Counted from the first letter of the stretch, positions 52,714-62,572 are shown. The stretch: DNA of 64,000 nt from UBA2040 sp963977135 (GCA_963977135.1 CAXBNN010000011.1:1-64000); one strand, 5' to 3'. The notes: generated from the letters alone by a model not told the origin. Program-made: numbers and translations.

Positions 52714-54870
52714 ATGATTCGAAATTTTCTTTTCTTTGTTTTGACTTTAGGGGCACTTGCTTGGGTTGTTTATGCAGGGATGAACCTTGTCAATTTCTCT
52801 GAAAACAGTAATCCAGAAAAGCTTTTTGGTTCTGAAGACGGTAGAATATTCATTTTAAATCGACCTCAAGAAATCCGAATTGAAGGAACAGATTTTATTC
52901 TTCAACCACGGCTAATTGAATTATACGGAATTTTAAGTTCTACCTTACGTAAAGGTGAACGCATCTACGTTTCTGAAAAGAAAGCTCATATTTTGCTGCA
53001 AACCAACAATTTGCTCGGTGAAGATGAGATCATGTCACGCTTTAATGCTATTGGCATGGAAAGTATTGGAGCAAAAAAATACAAATGGAATAATTTTAAA
53101 ATTTCTTTTTTCAAAGGGGTTGTAGATTGTCAAATCGAATCAGAAAAAACAGCATTCAACAATATTAAATGGAATACTTTTGACAAAAAAAGTTCTTGTT
53201 CAATCATAGAATTCAGCAATAATCAATCGATAGTAAAGGACTTTTATCAAAGCAACGGAAAAACCACTATTTACACAAGACAGCCACTATTTTCAGAAAC
53301 TCCAAAAAGTTACGACGACCAAACACTTTATGGAAACTACATCCCTTCTTCAGTCCGCACCTATCATTTTATTGAAAAAACATTCCTTGCTAAAAAGGAC
53401 CCAGTATTTGTTAAAAATGATGCGTTTACTTGGACTAAATATGGGGTTGTAGCCTTTGAATATAACGGTGCCAATTTCCTATTATTCGACTTCATAGATG
53501 GGTACGAGCCAGAACAAATGCTCGAAACCTATTTGGATACTGTTTTGCATCAACACAAACATTTTACTGGCGTTCAACTAACCGAAAACTTTCCGATTAA
53601 TAACAAACGTGGATTTTATCTTAAGCAAATTGATAATTACGTTCTAGTGTCAGACACAGAAAATGCGCTTAGTGAAGCTGAAGTTGCTTTGCAATTGGAT
53701 CAGACTCTTTCCAGATATAGAAAAAAGAAAAACCTAATTTTTTCGGACGCACCGCAAATCGTCAATGAACGAACATGGTCGAATGAAGGGAAATCCGCAC
53801 GTAGTTCGTATCAAGGTTTTTCTATAGGAATGGAGGTTCTAAATTCACAAAAAATTCAACAGTCAATTCCTTCAGATTTTCAAGTGAAAAACTATGCTTT
53901 AAGCGCCGAGGTCGTGGATTTTATTGTTGACAGTAACAAGGATTTAGTATTTGCGCTTTCTAAAGACAATTTCATATCTGGTCACGCTAACGGAAAAAGT
54001 AATTTCAATGTAAAAGTTAGCGATGGAGTAATCGGCACATTATTTTGGTCCAAAAGCTTTTCAAATGTGGCGATATTCACTAGTTCCAACAAACTTTATT
54101 TAGTTTCTCAGGACGGCACAAACCTTCCTGGCTTTCCAGTTGAAATTCCAGGAGGCGTTTCAAAAGGAGCTGTTTCGTTTATTTGGAAAGGGAAAGAGAA
54201 TTACTTGGTACCTTCTAACGACGGAAAATATTATTGGATTAATGAAAAGGGCGGTATTTTAAAAACTGGAGAGACAGCATTAAAATCAATTGCTCATCTT
54301 CCAGATGTCTGGACTTCTGCTAAACGATTGTTTTTTGGTTTCCGGGATGACTCTAATTTTTCAATGATCGAAGCTGAAAAAGGCACCCAACTTCGCTCAT
54401 TCCCTTTGACAAAAAATGCAGTTTCAGTATGCTTGGAAAATGAAATTAATTTTTTCGACTTAGAGGCAAACGCATTAATTCAACTAGATCAAAAAGGTGC
54501 AAAGAAGATGATTACTGACATTCAAATTCCGATTTGGATCAAACCGATTTCCGAACGCGATAATGACGGATTTTTAATAAAAACCGGCAACGTAATTTCT
54601 TATTATTCACAAGAAGGGAAATTTAAAATGAAAGTGAAAATTCCATTCGAAAGCGTTGATTATATTGGGTATTCAAATAGTATAAAAAAAGGGGTATTAT
54701 TGGGGATAATAGATGGATTAAGCAACAAAATCTATCTGTATCAATTGAATGGCTTTAAAATTACTTTACCAAAGAATCAGGCACAGAAAAAATATCAATT
54801 AAGTAATCAAGGTAACAACTTAGTAGTTTATACGATAATTGATAAATTCGTAATACAATACGTACTATAA
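52714..54870 (+). CDS. Large membrane-anchored protein of unknown function
   Basis: 718 residues. One N-terminal signal-anchor helix (FLFFVLTLGALAWVVYAGMNLV), then a periplasmic body. The second half from about residue 390 has repeated short strands (VVDFIVDSNKDLVFALS, SNKLYLVSQDG, GGILKTGETALK) resembling a degenerate beta-propeller. I do not recognise a family. Starts 85 bp after rnhB. Confidence 0.75.
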   Translation: MIRNFLFFVLTLGALAWVVYAGMNLVNFSENSNPEKLFGSEDGRIFILNRPQEIRIEGTDFILQPRLIELYGILSSTLRKGERIYVSEKKAHILLQTNNLLGEDEIMSRFNAIGMESIGAKKYKWNNFKISFFKGVVDCQIESEKTAFNNIKWNTFDKKSSCSIIEFSNNQSIVKDFYQSNGKTTIYTRQPLFSETPKSYDDQTLYGNYIPSSVRTYHFIEKTFLAKKDPVFVKNDAFTWTKYGVVAFEYNGANFLLFDFIDGYEPEQMLETYLDTVLHQHKHFTGVQLTENFPINNKRGFYLKQIDNYVLVSDTENALSEAEVALQLDQTLSRYRKKKNLIFSDAPQIVNERTWSNEGKSARSSYQGFSIGMEVLNSQKIQQSIPSDFQVKNYALSAEVVDFIVDSNKDLVFALSKDNFISGHANGKSNFNVKVSDGVIGTLFWSKSFSNVAIFTSSNKLYLVSQDGTNLPGFPVEIPGGVSKGAVSFIWKGKENYLVPSNDGKYYWINEKGGILKTGETALKSIAHLPDVWTSAKRLFFGFRDDSNFSMIEAEKGTQLRSFPLTKNAVSVCLENEINFFDLEANALIQLDQKGAKKMITDIQIPIWIKPISERDNDGFLIKTGNVISYYSQEGKFKMKVKIPFESVDYIGYSNSIKKGVLLGIIDGLSNKIYLYQLNGFKITLPKNQAQKKYQLSNQGNNLVVYTIIDKFVIQYVL

Positions 54871-54926
54871 AAAATATGTTGTAATTTTGATTTTGATTAG
54901 ATTTAAATAGTAAAAATCAAAGCATT

Positions 54927-55718
54927 ATGAAAACTACACAACTTATATTTGGTGTTGCCATGTTGGCAATATTTTCTCTTACGTTTTCATGCAAAAAAAC
55001 AAATAGAAATAACGCCGCAGAGGTTGTTCAACAAAACAATCTTGGAGATGTTACTTTTCTTGACTTTGCATATATGACTGAGCAAGTTGCCAAAGGACCT
55101 TTGTATTTTTCTACTTTCAACGGAGACTGTTCAACATTAGTTTATGATACTACTGGAACAACAATAACAGCTACTATCGATTATGGAACTGTGCTTTGCG
55201 TTTGTAATGATGGAAAAAAACGGATGGGAAAAATAATAATCGTATACCCAATTAACAACACTGCGATTGGTTCAATTACAACTGTTTCGCCATCTAACTA
55301 TTCTGTAAATGGAAGTAAAATTGAAGGATTGCGAACCGCAACGGTAAAAAGCAATACAATTACTGAGGTAGTTTCAACGGCAACAATAACGCCAGGTGAG
55401 AAACTTGGAAGCATCACTTGGAACGCTAATTGGACAAGAAAATTCATTGAAAATACGAATTCGCCAAATGTTATTGCTGGCAGAAACTGCGAAATCACCG
55501 GAACAACGAATGGCGTCACGGCTCGAGGTGATGACTTCACAGCTACAATTACAGAAGCATTAAATGTTCAATCTGGATGTCGATCTATCAAAAAAGGCAT
55601 CACAACAATTACTTCTTCAAATTTCAAAGACGAAGCACAAGTTGATTATGGAACAGGAGATTGTGATAAAAATGCTACTCTGATTTATGGTAAAAAAGAA
55701 GTAGAGCTAAAATTGTAA
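54927..55718 (+). CDS. Lipoprotein of unknown function
   Basis: 263 residues. Lipobox LTFSCKKTN (Cys22). The mature part is Thr/Asn-rich beta sequence with several spaced cysteines (NGDCSTLVYD, VLCVCNDGKKRMGKI, GRNCEITG, SGCRSIKKG, GDCDKNATLIYG), suggesting disulphides. No family recognised. Ends before a strong terminator. Confidence 0.78.
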   Translation: MKTTQLIFGVAMLAIFSLTFSCKKTNRNNAAEVVQQNNLGDVTFLDFAYMTEQVAKGPLYFSTFNGDCSTLVYDTTGTTITATIDYGTVLCVCNDGKKRMGKIIIVYPINNTAIGSITTVSPSNYSVNGSKIEGLRTATVKSNTITEVVSTATITPGEKLGSITWNANWTRKFIENTNSPNVIAGRNCEITGTTNGVTARGDDFTATITEALNVQSGCRSIKKGITTITSSNFKDEAQVDYGTGDCDKNATLIYGKKEVELKL

Positions 55719-55748
55719 AAGAGCAAACAATGCTTCCCAATAATTGAG

Positions 55749-55779
55749 AACACCGAGCCTAATCTTGGTGTTTTTTTTT
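55749..55779 (+). terminator. Intrinsic terminator before lnt
   Basis: AACACCGAG pairs with CTTGGTGTT (one G-U) and continues into nine T. The TTGG of the right arm may also serve as the -33 element of the next promoter. Confidence 0.85.
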
Positions 55780-55784
55780 ACTTT

Positions 55785-55792
55785 TACTTTCG
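55785..55792 (+). promoter_or_regulatory. -7-like box TACTTTCG abutting the lnt start
   Basis: Seven of eight positions fit TAnnTTTG. Only one base separates it from the ATG. A TTG at 55765-55767, 17 nt upstream, lies in the terminator stem. Confidence 0.4.
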
Positions 55793-55793
55793 C

Positions 55794-57407
55794 ATGAAAA
55801 ATACTTCCAAAAAACATCGTTTTGCCCTAAGTTTATTGTCAGGAATTTTAATGGGAATTTCCTTCCCGCATACTGGAAGTTTATTCTTTCTAAGTTTTGT
55901 TGCCTGGGTACCATTACTTCTATTAGAAAATACAATCTCTGAAAAAAACTATAAATCGCGCAAAGTATTCACCCATGCTTATCTCGCTTTTTTCCTTTTT
56001 AATTTAATATCAACGTGGTGGATCTATTTCGCAAGTGCTGGTGGTGCTATAATGGCTGTTTTCGCCAATTCTTTGCTTATGGCAGGAGTATTTTATTTAT
56101 TTCATTTAACGAAAAAATACGTTGGTAAAAAGGAAGGTTATTTGTCATTATTTATCTTCTGGATAGCGTTTGAATACATGCATTTTCATTGGGAGCTTTC
56201 ATATCCTTGGTTGAATTTGGGAAACACTTTCGCCAGAGTTCCATGGTTAGTTCAATGGTATTCATTTTCAGGAATTCTTGGTGGTAGTTTATGGATTTTA
56301 ATCATGAATGTTTTGATCTATCGACTTTACTTAAAAATTCGGATCAACAAATTGAACTGGCGCTCTCAAATTCCAATGATGACTTTTGCTGGTTTCGTTT
56401 TATTCATCCCAGCTATAATTTCATTGGCTCAATATTTTAACTATTCAGAGAAGAAGAATCCCATGGAAATTGTTTTGGTTCAACCGAATATAGATCCTTA
56501 TAACGAAAAATTTACTTCTGGAATGGAAGGTCAAATAGATAAAATAACTCATCTGGCTGATGGAAAAATAACGCCTAAAACGGATTTAGTTATGGCGCCT
56601 GAAACGGCATTGAGTTATGAATTTGACGAAGACCAGTTCAAACGTTATCCTTTCTCCGCAATGCTCGATTCCGCTACTTCACGCTGGGGATGTGACTTAT
56701 TAATAGGCGCTTCGACTGTTCGCGCTTTTGAAAATAAGAATTCAAGCGCTTCTCGACCATTCACCGATGGTCCTGGATTTTGGGAAAGTTACAATACCTC
56801 TTTGCTTTTAAATACTGAGGGTGAAGCTAAATTCTTACACAAGTCTAAATTGGTACTGGGTGTAGAAAAAATTCCTTTTATTTCTATGATTCCTTTTCTT
56901 GAAGATTTCTCTATCGACCAAGGCGGTGCTTCGGGAACATTGGGAATTGAAAAAGAACCTCAGACCTTAACGACTAAAAATGGTGTCATAGCTCCCGTAA
57001 TTTGTTATGAATCTATTTATGGTGAATTCGTAGCACAGCAGGTTCGAAAGGGTGCTGAAGTTATTGCCATTATAACAAATGACGGTTGGTGGAGCGATAC
57101 ACCCGGCTATAAACAGCACATGAGTTTTGCACGTTTGCGAGCTGTTGAGAATCGACGAAGCGTTGCTCGTTCAGCAAATACTGGTACTAGCGGATTCATT
57201 AATCAACGTGGAGATATTGTCGATGCTTCTTTATGGTGGACGCCATTAGCGATGAGAGGGACAATAAACAAAAATCGAGAACTTACAGTTTATAGTCAAT
57301 ACGGAGATTTCATTGGGCGATCCTTTGCCTTTGTAAGTGCTCTTTTACTATTGCTTACTTTTGTTAGACGATTCAAAAAGAAATTTGCAACATCGCAAAC
57401 GGCGTGA
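55794..57407 (+). CDS. lnt: Apolipoprotein N-acyltransferase
   Basis: 537 residues. Six to seven N-terminal membrane helices, a carbon-nitrogen hydrolase domain (about 225-480) and a C-terminal helix. Catalytic triad by alignment: Glu270 in APETALS, Lys350 in LHKSKLVLG, Cys404 in VICYESIYG. Adds the third acyl chain to lipoproteins in the inner membrane. It suits the many lipoproteins in this window. Confidence 0.95.
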   Translation: MKNTSKKHRFALSLLSGILMGISFPHTGSLFFLSFVAWVPLLLLENTISEKNYKSRKVFTHAYLAFFLFNLISTWWIYFASAGGAIMAVFANSLLMAGVFYLFHLTKKYVGKKEGYLSLFIFWIAFEYMHFHWELSYPWLNLGNTFARVPWLVQWYSFSGILGGSLWILIMNVLIYRLYLKIRINKLNWRSQIPMMTFAGFVLFIPAIISLAQYFNYSEKKNPMEIVLVQPNIDPYNEKFTSGMEGQIDKITHLADGKITPKTDLVMAPETALSYEFDEDQFKRYPFSAMLDSATSRWGCDLLIGASTVRAFENKNSSASRPFTDGPGFWESYNTSLLLNTEGEAKFLHKSKLVLGVEKIPFISMIPFLEDFSIDQGGASGTLGIEKEPQTLTTKNGVIAPVICYESIYGEFVAQQVRKGAEVIAIITNDGWWSDTPGYKQHMSFARLRAVENRRSVARSANTGTSGFINQRGDIVDASLWWTPLAMRGTINKNRELTVYSQYGDFIGRSFAFVSALLLLLTFVRRFKKKFATSQTA

Positions 57408-57448
57408 CTAAGTTTTTCGTTCATGAAATTGAAAAATAAAATTAGATA

Positions 57449-57991
57449 ATGGCTCAAAATCAAATTGAAAAAATTAATTCAGAACAACTTGTTGAAGAAC
57501 ATGCAGATTATCTTTTTCAATTTGCAATGTCAAAAATTCGCAATCGTGACTTAGCGTTGGATTTTGTTCAAGAAACGATGCTGGTTAGTCTAGAAAAAAT
57601 AGAACAATTTGAAGGAAGAAGTTCTCTACGAACATGGATGACAACTATTTTAAACCGGAAAATAATCGATTATTGGCGAAAAGAAAAGAGAACCCAAGGC
57701 ACAGTGGATATTTCTGACAACGAAAATTCCACGTTTACAGCAAATGCCAATTTCATTCCAAAAGATCCACACCAACTTTCTGAAGAGGCTGAAAAACGAA
57801 GTATTCTCGAAATATGTATCGATAAATTACCCGATAATTGGCGTGAAATTGTCCATGCGAAGTACTACGATGAAAAAAATGGTGAAGAAATTAGTAAGGA
57901 ATTCAGAATAACCTCGTCTAATTTCTGGGTCATTATCCACCGTGCAAAAGCGCAATTGCGTGATTGTATGGATAAAAAATACTTGTCTTAA
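57449..57991 (+). CDS. ECF-type RNA polymerase sigma factor
   Basis: 180 residues. Region 2 (YLFQFAMSKIRNRDLALDFVQETMLVSLEKI, FEGRSSLRTWMTTILNRKIIDYWRK) and region 4 (LPDNWREIVHAKYYDEKNGEEISKEF, ITSSNFWVIIHRAKAQLRDCM). The start ATG is well placed. The next gene, 2 bp downstream, looks like its anti-sigma factor. Confidence 0.92.
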   Translation: MAQNQIEKINSEQLVEEHADYLFQFAMSKIRNRDLALDFVQETMLVSLEKIEQFEGRSSLRTWMTTILNRKIIDYWRKEKRTQGTVDISDNENSTFTANANFIPKDPHQLSEEAEKRSILEICIDKLPDNWREIVHAKYYDEKNGEEISKEFRITSSNFWVIIHRAKAQLRDCMDKKYLS

Positions 57992-57993
57992 AA

Positions 57994-58239
57994 ATGAAAA
58001 TACCAAACATACCTTGCGAAGAAGCTGCGGTTAACATTGAGAAATCATTTTGGAAACAGTTGAATTTTATCGATTGGGTAAAAACACGTTGGCATTTATT
58101 TCTATGCAAAAACTGTTCTGATTATGAAAAAGACAGCACAGTTCTTCATCGTTTGCTTTGTTCGTTAAAGAAACGAGATGACTCCGACAACTTATCAGAG
58201 GCGGATAAAATACGTTTAAAAGAATCTTTAAACCACTAA
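57994..58239 (+). CDS. Putative zinc-binding anti-sigma factor, soluble
   Basis: 81 residues, no membrane helix. Contains HLFLCKNC, an HxxxCxxC signature of zinc-associated anti-sigma (ZAS) proteins, with an upstream Cys8. Its place immediately after the sigma factor supports the role. Much shorter than membrane-bound anti-sigma factors, so a cytoplasmic redox- or metal-sensing mode is inferred. Confidence 0.7.
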   Translation: MKIPNIPCEEAAVNIEKSFWKQLNFIDWVKTRWHLFLCKNCSDYEKDSTVLHRLLCSLKKRDDSDNLSEADKIRLKESLNH

Positions 58240-58362
58240 TGATTCTTATTTAGCAAGAAAATTAGCAGCATACCTAGAATAATAGTTAAAAAGGGAGTGA
58301 AATTGTGTTTCATGCGCTTTTCCATTTCCTATCACGAACTAATAGCATTAATTTTAGTCAAC

Positions 58363-59142
58363 ATGATAAAACAACCTTTAAGATTCTCCGCATTTTTACT
58401 TATTTCTATAACTAGTTGTACTGAAAATAAACCATCAGAACAGGTATTAAACATTGAGAAAAAAGTATCTCAATCAGAAAAAATTATTCAATCATCCATA
58501 GAAGCACATGGAGGAGAAAAATTATTCGAGAGCTCATATACATTCGACTTTCGAGGTAAAAACTATTCTTTTACTCAGAAAAGAAATAGTTCATTTTACG
58601 AATTAAGCTTCAATCAAAATGATTCAATTTTATTAGACAAACTTGATAACGGCAAATTTACTCGAACTATTAATGGTGAAATTGCACAACTCGATTCAAA
58701 AGAAATTGACCAATATTCGAATGCTTTGAACTCAGTGATTTATTTCACCTTGCTTCCCTTCAAATTAAACGACCCCTCAGTTATTAGCGATTACAAAGGA
58801 AAAACAAAAATCAAAAATAATTCATATGATGTCGTTCAAGTCTCTTTTACGGCTGCGGGAGGTAAAGATCACGAAGATGAATTTTACTATTGGTTCAATT
58901 CAAAAAATCACAAAATGGAATACTTCGCTTATAGTTACAATGTTAATGAAGGAGGGATTCGATTCCGTGTGGCAAAAAACCCACGAAAAGTTAAAGGAGT
59001 CCTTTTTTATGATTTTGAAAACTATAAAGCCGAAATTGGAACCCCGATGGAAAAGCTTCCTTCACTTTATGAAAAAGGAGAGTTAAAATTGCTCTCTGAG
59101 ATAATAAACGAAAATATTAAAATAAGAAAAGCGCTCTTTTGA
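58363..59142 (+). CDS. DUF6503-like lipoprotein
   Basis: 259 residues from the ATG giving a lipoprotein signal (LRFSAFLLISITSCTEN, Cys19); a GTG 22 codons upstream would bury it. Pattern IIQSSIEAHGGEKLFESS, YTFDFRGKNYSFTQ and DEFYYWFNSKNHKMEYFAY resembles DUF6503. A lipoprotein-lipase-like or LolA-like beta fold is possible. Lies downstream of the sigma/anti-sigma pair and may be in its regulon. Confidence 0.75.
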   Translation: MIKQPLRFSAFLLISITSCTENKPSEQVLNIEKKVSQSEKIIQSSIEAHGGEKLFESSYTFDFRGKNYSFTQKRNSSFYELSFNQNDSILLDKLDNGKFTRTINGEIAQLDSKEIDQYSNALNSVIYFTLLPFKLNDPSVISDYKGKTKIKNNSYDVVQVSFTAAGGKDHEDEFYYWFNSKNHKMEYFAYSYNVNEGGIRFRVAKNPRKVKGVLFYDFENYKAEIGTPMEKLPSLYEKGELKLLSEIINENIKIRKALF

Positions 59143-59170
59143 AGCACTTTGCTTTTGGAATAAAGTTGAA

Positions 59171-60514
59171 TTAAATTCCAGTATAATTCTGTGGAGTAAT
59201 CGTTTTCAATTTTGCTCTTACCTCATCAGAAACTTTCAAGTTATCAATAAACTCGTGAACAGATGCTTTTGTAACCGCTTCATTCTTCCGCGTTAATCCT
59301 TTCAATGCTTCATATGGTTCTTCAAAACCAATGCTTCTGAGGACAGTTTGAATCGCTTCGGCAACCACTGCCCAGTTGCGTTCCAAGTCTGCTTCAATAG
59401 CAGCTTCGTTCAACAACAATTTATTCAAACCATTCAAAGTAGATTTCATTGCAATAAAAGTATGCGCAAAAGGCATTCCTATTGTTCTGAGAACAGTTGA
59501 ATCCGTCAAATCTCGTTGCAGTCTAGAAACTGGGAGTTTTTCAGATAAATGTCCAAAAAGTGCGTTTGCAACTCCAATATTTCCTTCTGAATTTTCGAAA
59601 TCAATTGGGTTAACCTTATGTGGCATAGCGCTAGACCCAATTTCTCCTTCTTTCAATTTTTGCTTGAAATAGTCCATGGAAATATAGGTCCACATATCTC
59701 GATTCAAATCTAGAATGATGGTGTTGATTCTTCTAAGAACATCAAAAAGTGCGGCTAAATTATCGTAATGATCAATTTGCGTTGTTGTCTGAGAGCGATC
59801 CAATCCCAGGTTGTTATTTACAAAGTTATTTGCAAATTTCACCCAATCATGATTTGGAAATGCGATGTGATGTGCATTGAAGTTCCCTGTTGCTCCACCA
59901 AATTTAGATGAATAAGGTGTTGTTTCCAATTGAGCCATTTGAACTTGCAATCGTTCAACATAAACTTTAATTTCTTTACCCAAACGAGTTGGCGAAGCTG
60001 GCTGACCGTGTGTTCTAGCCAACATCGGAATATCTTTCCATTCGTTTTGAAACTCAATCAATTTATCAACCATTGATTTCAAAAGCGGCAGATAGGTCTG
60101 TGAAATTGCTTCTTTAAGTGAAAGTGGAATACTCGTGTTGTTAATGTCTTGCGACGTCAAACCAAAATGAACGAACTCCAAATATTGGTTCAAGTTCAAT
60201 TCACGCATTTTTTCTTTCACGAAATATTCAACCGCTTTAACATCATGGTTGGTGATTTTCTCTTTGTCTTTAATCCAATTCGCATCGGCCTCAGAAAAGT
60301 TTGTGCAAATAGCTTCCAAAGCAGGAATTTTATCCTTTGGAAAATCTGACATGCCTTCTATTCCCTCAACTGCCAAGGCAATCAAATATTTGACTTCAAC
60401 AATTACACGATATTTTATCAATGCAAATTCCGAAAAAAACGGACGAAGTTCTGATGTTTTGCCGTGGTAACGACCATCGATAGGTGAAATTGCTGTGAGA
60501 GAATTTAGTTCCAT
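59171..60514 (-). CDS. purB: Adenylosuccinate lyase
   Basis: 447 residues. Fumarase/aspartase-superfamily signature GSSAMPHKVNPIDFENSEGN, with RTHGQPASPTRLGKE and the substrate region TSQDINNTSIPLSL. Two steps of purine synthesis. A full -7 box lies upstream. Convergent with the DUF6503 gene. Confidence 0.97.
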   Translation of the reverse strand: MELNSLTAISPIDGRYHGKTSELRPFFSEFALIKYRVIVEVKYLIALAVEGIEGMSDFPKDKIPALEAICTNFSEADANWIKDKEKITNHDVKAVEYFVKEKMRELNLNQYLEFVHFGLTSQDINNTSIPLSLKEAISQTYLPLLKSMVDKLIEFQNEWKDIPMLARTHGQPASPTRLGKEIKVYVERLQVQMAQLETTPYSSKFGGATGNFNAHHIAFPNHDWVKFANNFVNNNLGLDRSQTTTQIDHYDNLAALFDVLRRINTIILDLNRDMWTYISMDYFKQKLKEGEIGSSAMPHKVNPIDFENSEGNIGVANALFGHLSEKLPVSRLQRDLTDSTVLRTIGMPFAHTFIAMKSTLNGLNKLLLNEAAIEADLERNWAVVAEAIQTVLRSIGFEEPYEALKGLTRKNEAVTKASVHEFIDNLKVSDEVRAKLKTITPQNYTGI

Positions 60515-60572
60515 GTTTTAGTTTTATTGATTATCAGTTATTTAACCTAAATCACCGGTAAAAAAGAAAGCG

Positions 60573-60580
60573 CAAAGATA
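60573..60580 (-). promoter_or_regulatory. -7 box TATCTTTG of purB
   Basis: Minus-strand TATCTTTG, a full TAnnTTTG match, 58 nt before the purB start; the -33 region reads TTA rather than TTG. Confidence 0.55.
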
Positions 60581-60605
60581 GTAAATTATTGTCGAATTAA
60601 AATTT

Positions 60606-60628
60606 GGATTGCGGATTGCGGATTGCGG
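60606..60628. repeat. Tandem GGATTGC word repeat
   Basis: Three back-to-back copies of the 7-mer GGATTGC between the purB promoter and the terminator of the next gene. Non-coding. Confidence 0.7.
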
Positions 60629-60636
60629 GAAATAAA

Positions 60637-60680
60637 AAAAGTTAATCCTCAGCTGAATAAGAAACTGAAGATTAACTTTT
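60637..60680 (-). terminator. Intrinsic terminator of the T9SS cargo gene
   Basis: AAAAGTTAATC-C-TCAG pairs with CTGA-A-GATTAACTTTT around a 12-nt loop; on the minus strand seven T follow. It lies just past the stop codon of the secreted protein gene. Confidence 0.85.
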
Positions 60681-60702
60681 AAATATTTAGATGATGAATT
60701 TC

Positions 60703-62424
60703 TTATTTCTTCATCCAACGGAAATTCATTTCTTCTTTCGCATCGAATAAACAAACATATTCCCCGCTAGGTAAATTTTGAACATCTAGTTCATTTAACC
60801 CTTCTTTAAGAATTACAATTTTCACCAATTCACCTTTCAGGTTGATAATTCGAATTTGGCTGTTCTCCATCACAGGTTTAACAATGATATTTAATTGATC
60901 AATTGATGGATTTGGATACCACTTTACAGACTCACTTCCAAGTTCGATTAAACCTGTGAAATCAAGCTGTAAAACTAGAGTTATCGTGCTATCACATCCT
61001 GCCGAATTCAGAACTATTTGAGTATAGGTTCCTGACGAAGAATAAGTTGTTCCATTCAACACATACTGATCCAAAGCATTAATATTCAATGTAGACGAAG
61101 TTGGTTGATTTACGGTAACAACAACTGAATCAGCTCCTGGGCAATTGAATCCATTCGAACCAGTTACAGTATAAGTTGTCGTGCTTGTTGGATTGAAAGT
61201 AATATTATTGAATACGCCATTATTCCAAGTCAAAAAATTACCGCCTGAGGCAGAAAGTGTAACTGATGACCCCGCACAAATACTTGTATCATTCCCTGCA
61301 TTAATTACAGGACTTGGGTTGATAAAAATTGAAACATTGTCAGACTGAGTGCAACCTGCAGCATTGGTTCCTACTACTGAATAAGTTCCTACAATAGTTG
61401 GTATAAATGGGACAGCGTTCGTCACTCCGTTGTTCCAAACATAGCTGATTCCACCTGTTGCTGTTAATGTTACAGAATCGCCATCACAGATCGTTTGACT
61501 AAGTCCTGCATCAATGGAAATTGGCGTAATAGATACTACGACATCATCCCAAGCAGAACAGCCTGCGGCATCAACACCAGTTACAACATAGGTTTTAGTT
61601 GTCGTAGGGTTAAAACTTGTTCCATTTGTAATTCCTTGATTCCAAATATAAGTACTCGCTCCTGAACCATTTAAAGTTATGCTTTGACCTGCGCAAATTG
61701 TTGTGTCACTGCCTGCACCAATACCTGTTAAAGTATTCGTTTCGTTATATAAATCAGAAATTTCACAAGCCGTTAATGCCCTATCCCAAATTCCTAAATC
61801 ATCCATACTCCCATTGAAATAACCTCCAGAAATTCCTTTTCCTACGTATAGTGGCAAATTCGCTGAGGTTACACCAGTATAGGTGAATGTATTCGTTCCC
61901 TCAAGCACACCATTTCTATAATGGGACATCGCTCCAGCATCGTAGACCATTACATAATGTTCCCAAGTCCCAGTATTCAATCCGGTTGTCGGGGCATTGA
62001 TCCATGCTGACTGTTGTTTATTGGTTGCAAATGTCATACTGGAACCTCCGCCTTGCCAAAGCCAAATAAAATTTCCAGCAGCACTAGATCCATGAATTAA
62101 TGCCACTCCACCAGTTGCATTTGGTTTAGTCATCCAAACAGAGATTGTAAAACTTCCAGTTGATGTTAAAACGAAGTTTTGCGTATTTCTGCTCATTGAT
62201 TGGTTAGTACCATTAAAAGAATACGCAGAATTAGGAATGCCATTATGATCAATTGTTAAAAGTGCCCCGCTGTTGGTCAAATGACTCGCGTAAGAACTAA
62301 CATCATTCGTATTTCCAGAAAAAGGATAATAACCTCTCAATCCGTTCTGAGGAACATAACTTGGAATTTGAGAAAATGATAAAGTCGAAAGTAAAGTAAA
62401 AATTAGTAGAAGAGTTTTTTTCAT
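60703..62424 (-). CDS. Secreted LamG/PKD-like repeat protein with T9SS sorting domain
   Basis: 573 residues. Signal peptide (LLLIFTLLSTLSFSQ), a LamG/concanavalin-like domain (about 25-230; GLRGYYPFSGNTND, LYVGKGISGGYFNGSMDDLG), three Ig-like domains of about 80 residues, each with ICxG..VTL/ITL and YxWNxG-type strands (repeat cysteines), and a C-terminal type A sorting domain (VKWYPNPSIDQLNI to NLPSGEYVCLF). Exported through the type IX system; probable cell-surface or adhesive role. Confidence 0.88.
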   Translation of the reverse strand: MKKTLLLIFTLLSTLSFSQIPSYVPQNGLRGYYPFSGNTNDVSSYASHLTNSGALLTIDHNGIPNSAYSFNGTNQSMSRNTQNFVLTSTGSFTISVWMTKPNATGGVALIHGSSAAGNFIWLWQGGGSSMTFATNKQQSAWINAPTTGLNTGTWEHYVMVYDAGAMSHYRNGVLEGTNTFTYTGVTSANLPLYVGKGISGGYFNGSMDDLGIWDRALTACEISDLYNETNTLTGIGAGSDTTICAGQSITLNGSGASTYIWNQGITNGTSFNPTTTKTYVVTGVDAAGCSAWDDVVVSITPISIDAGLSQTICDGDSVTLTATGGISYVWNNGVTNAVPFIPTIVGTYSVVGTNAAGCTQSDNVSIFINPSPVINAGNDTSICAGSSVTLSASGGNFLTWNNGVFNNITFNPTSTTTYTVTGSNGFNCPGADSVVVTVNQPTSSTLNINALDQYVLNGTTYSSSGTYTQIVLNSAGCDSTITLVLQLDFTGLIELGSESVKWYPNPSIDQLNIIVKPVMENSQIRIINLKGELVKIVILKEGLNELDVQNLPSGEYVCLFDAKEEMNFRWMKK

Positions 62425-62559
62425 ATTTTTTTGATTTGAATGGCTAAGATATTAATTTCTATTTTTTTTAAGAATTTTGAATTCTTATCTAACACATTAA
62501 CCGTTAGAATAGAAAAATTCAACAACTCTAAAGTGGTAATGAACTTCTAATAAAAAAGC

Positions 62560-62567
62560 TACTTTTG
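62560..62567 (+). promoter_or_regulatory. -7 box TACTTTTG abutting the truA start
   Basis: Full TAnnTTTG match with only 5 nt before the GTG start codon; no clear -33 element. Predicts a leaderless or very short-leader mRNA. Confidence 0.45.
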
Positions 62568-62572
62568 TCGAA

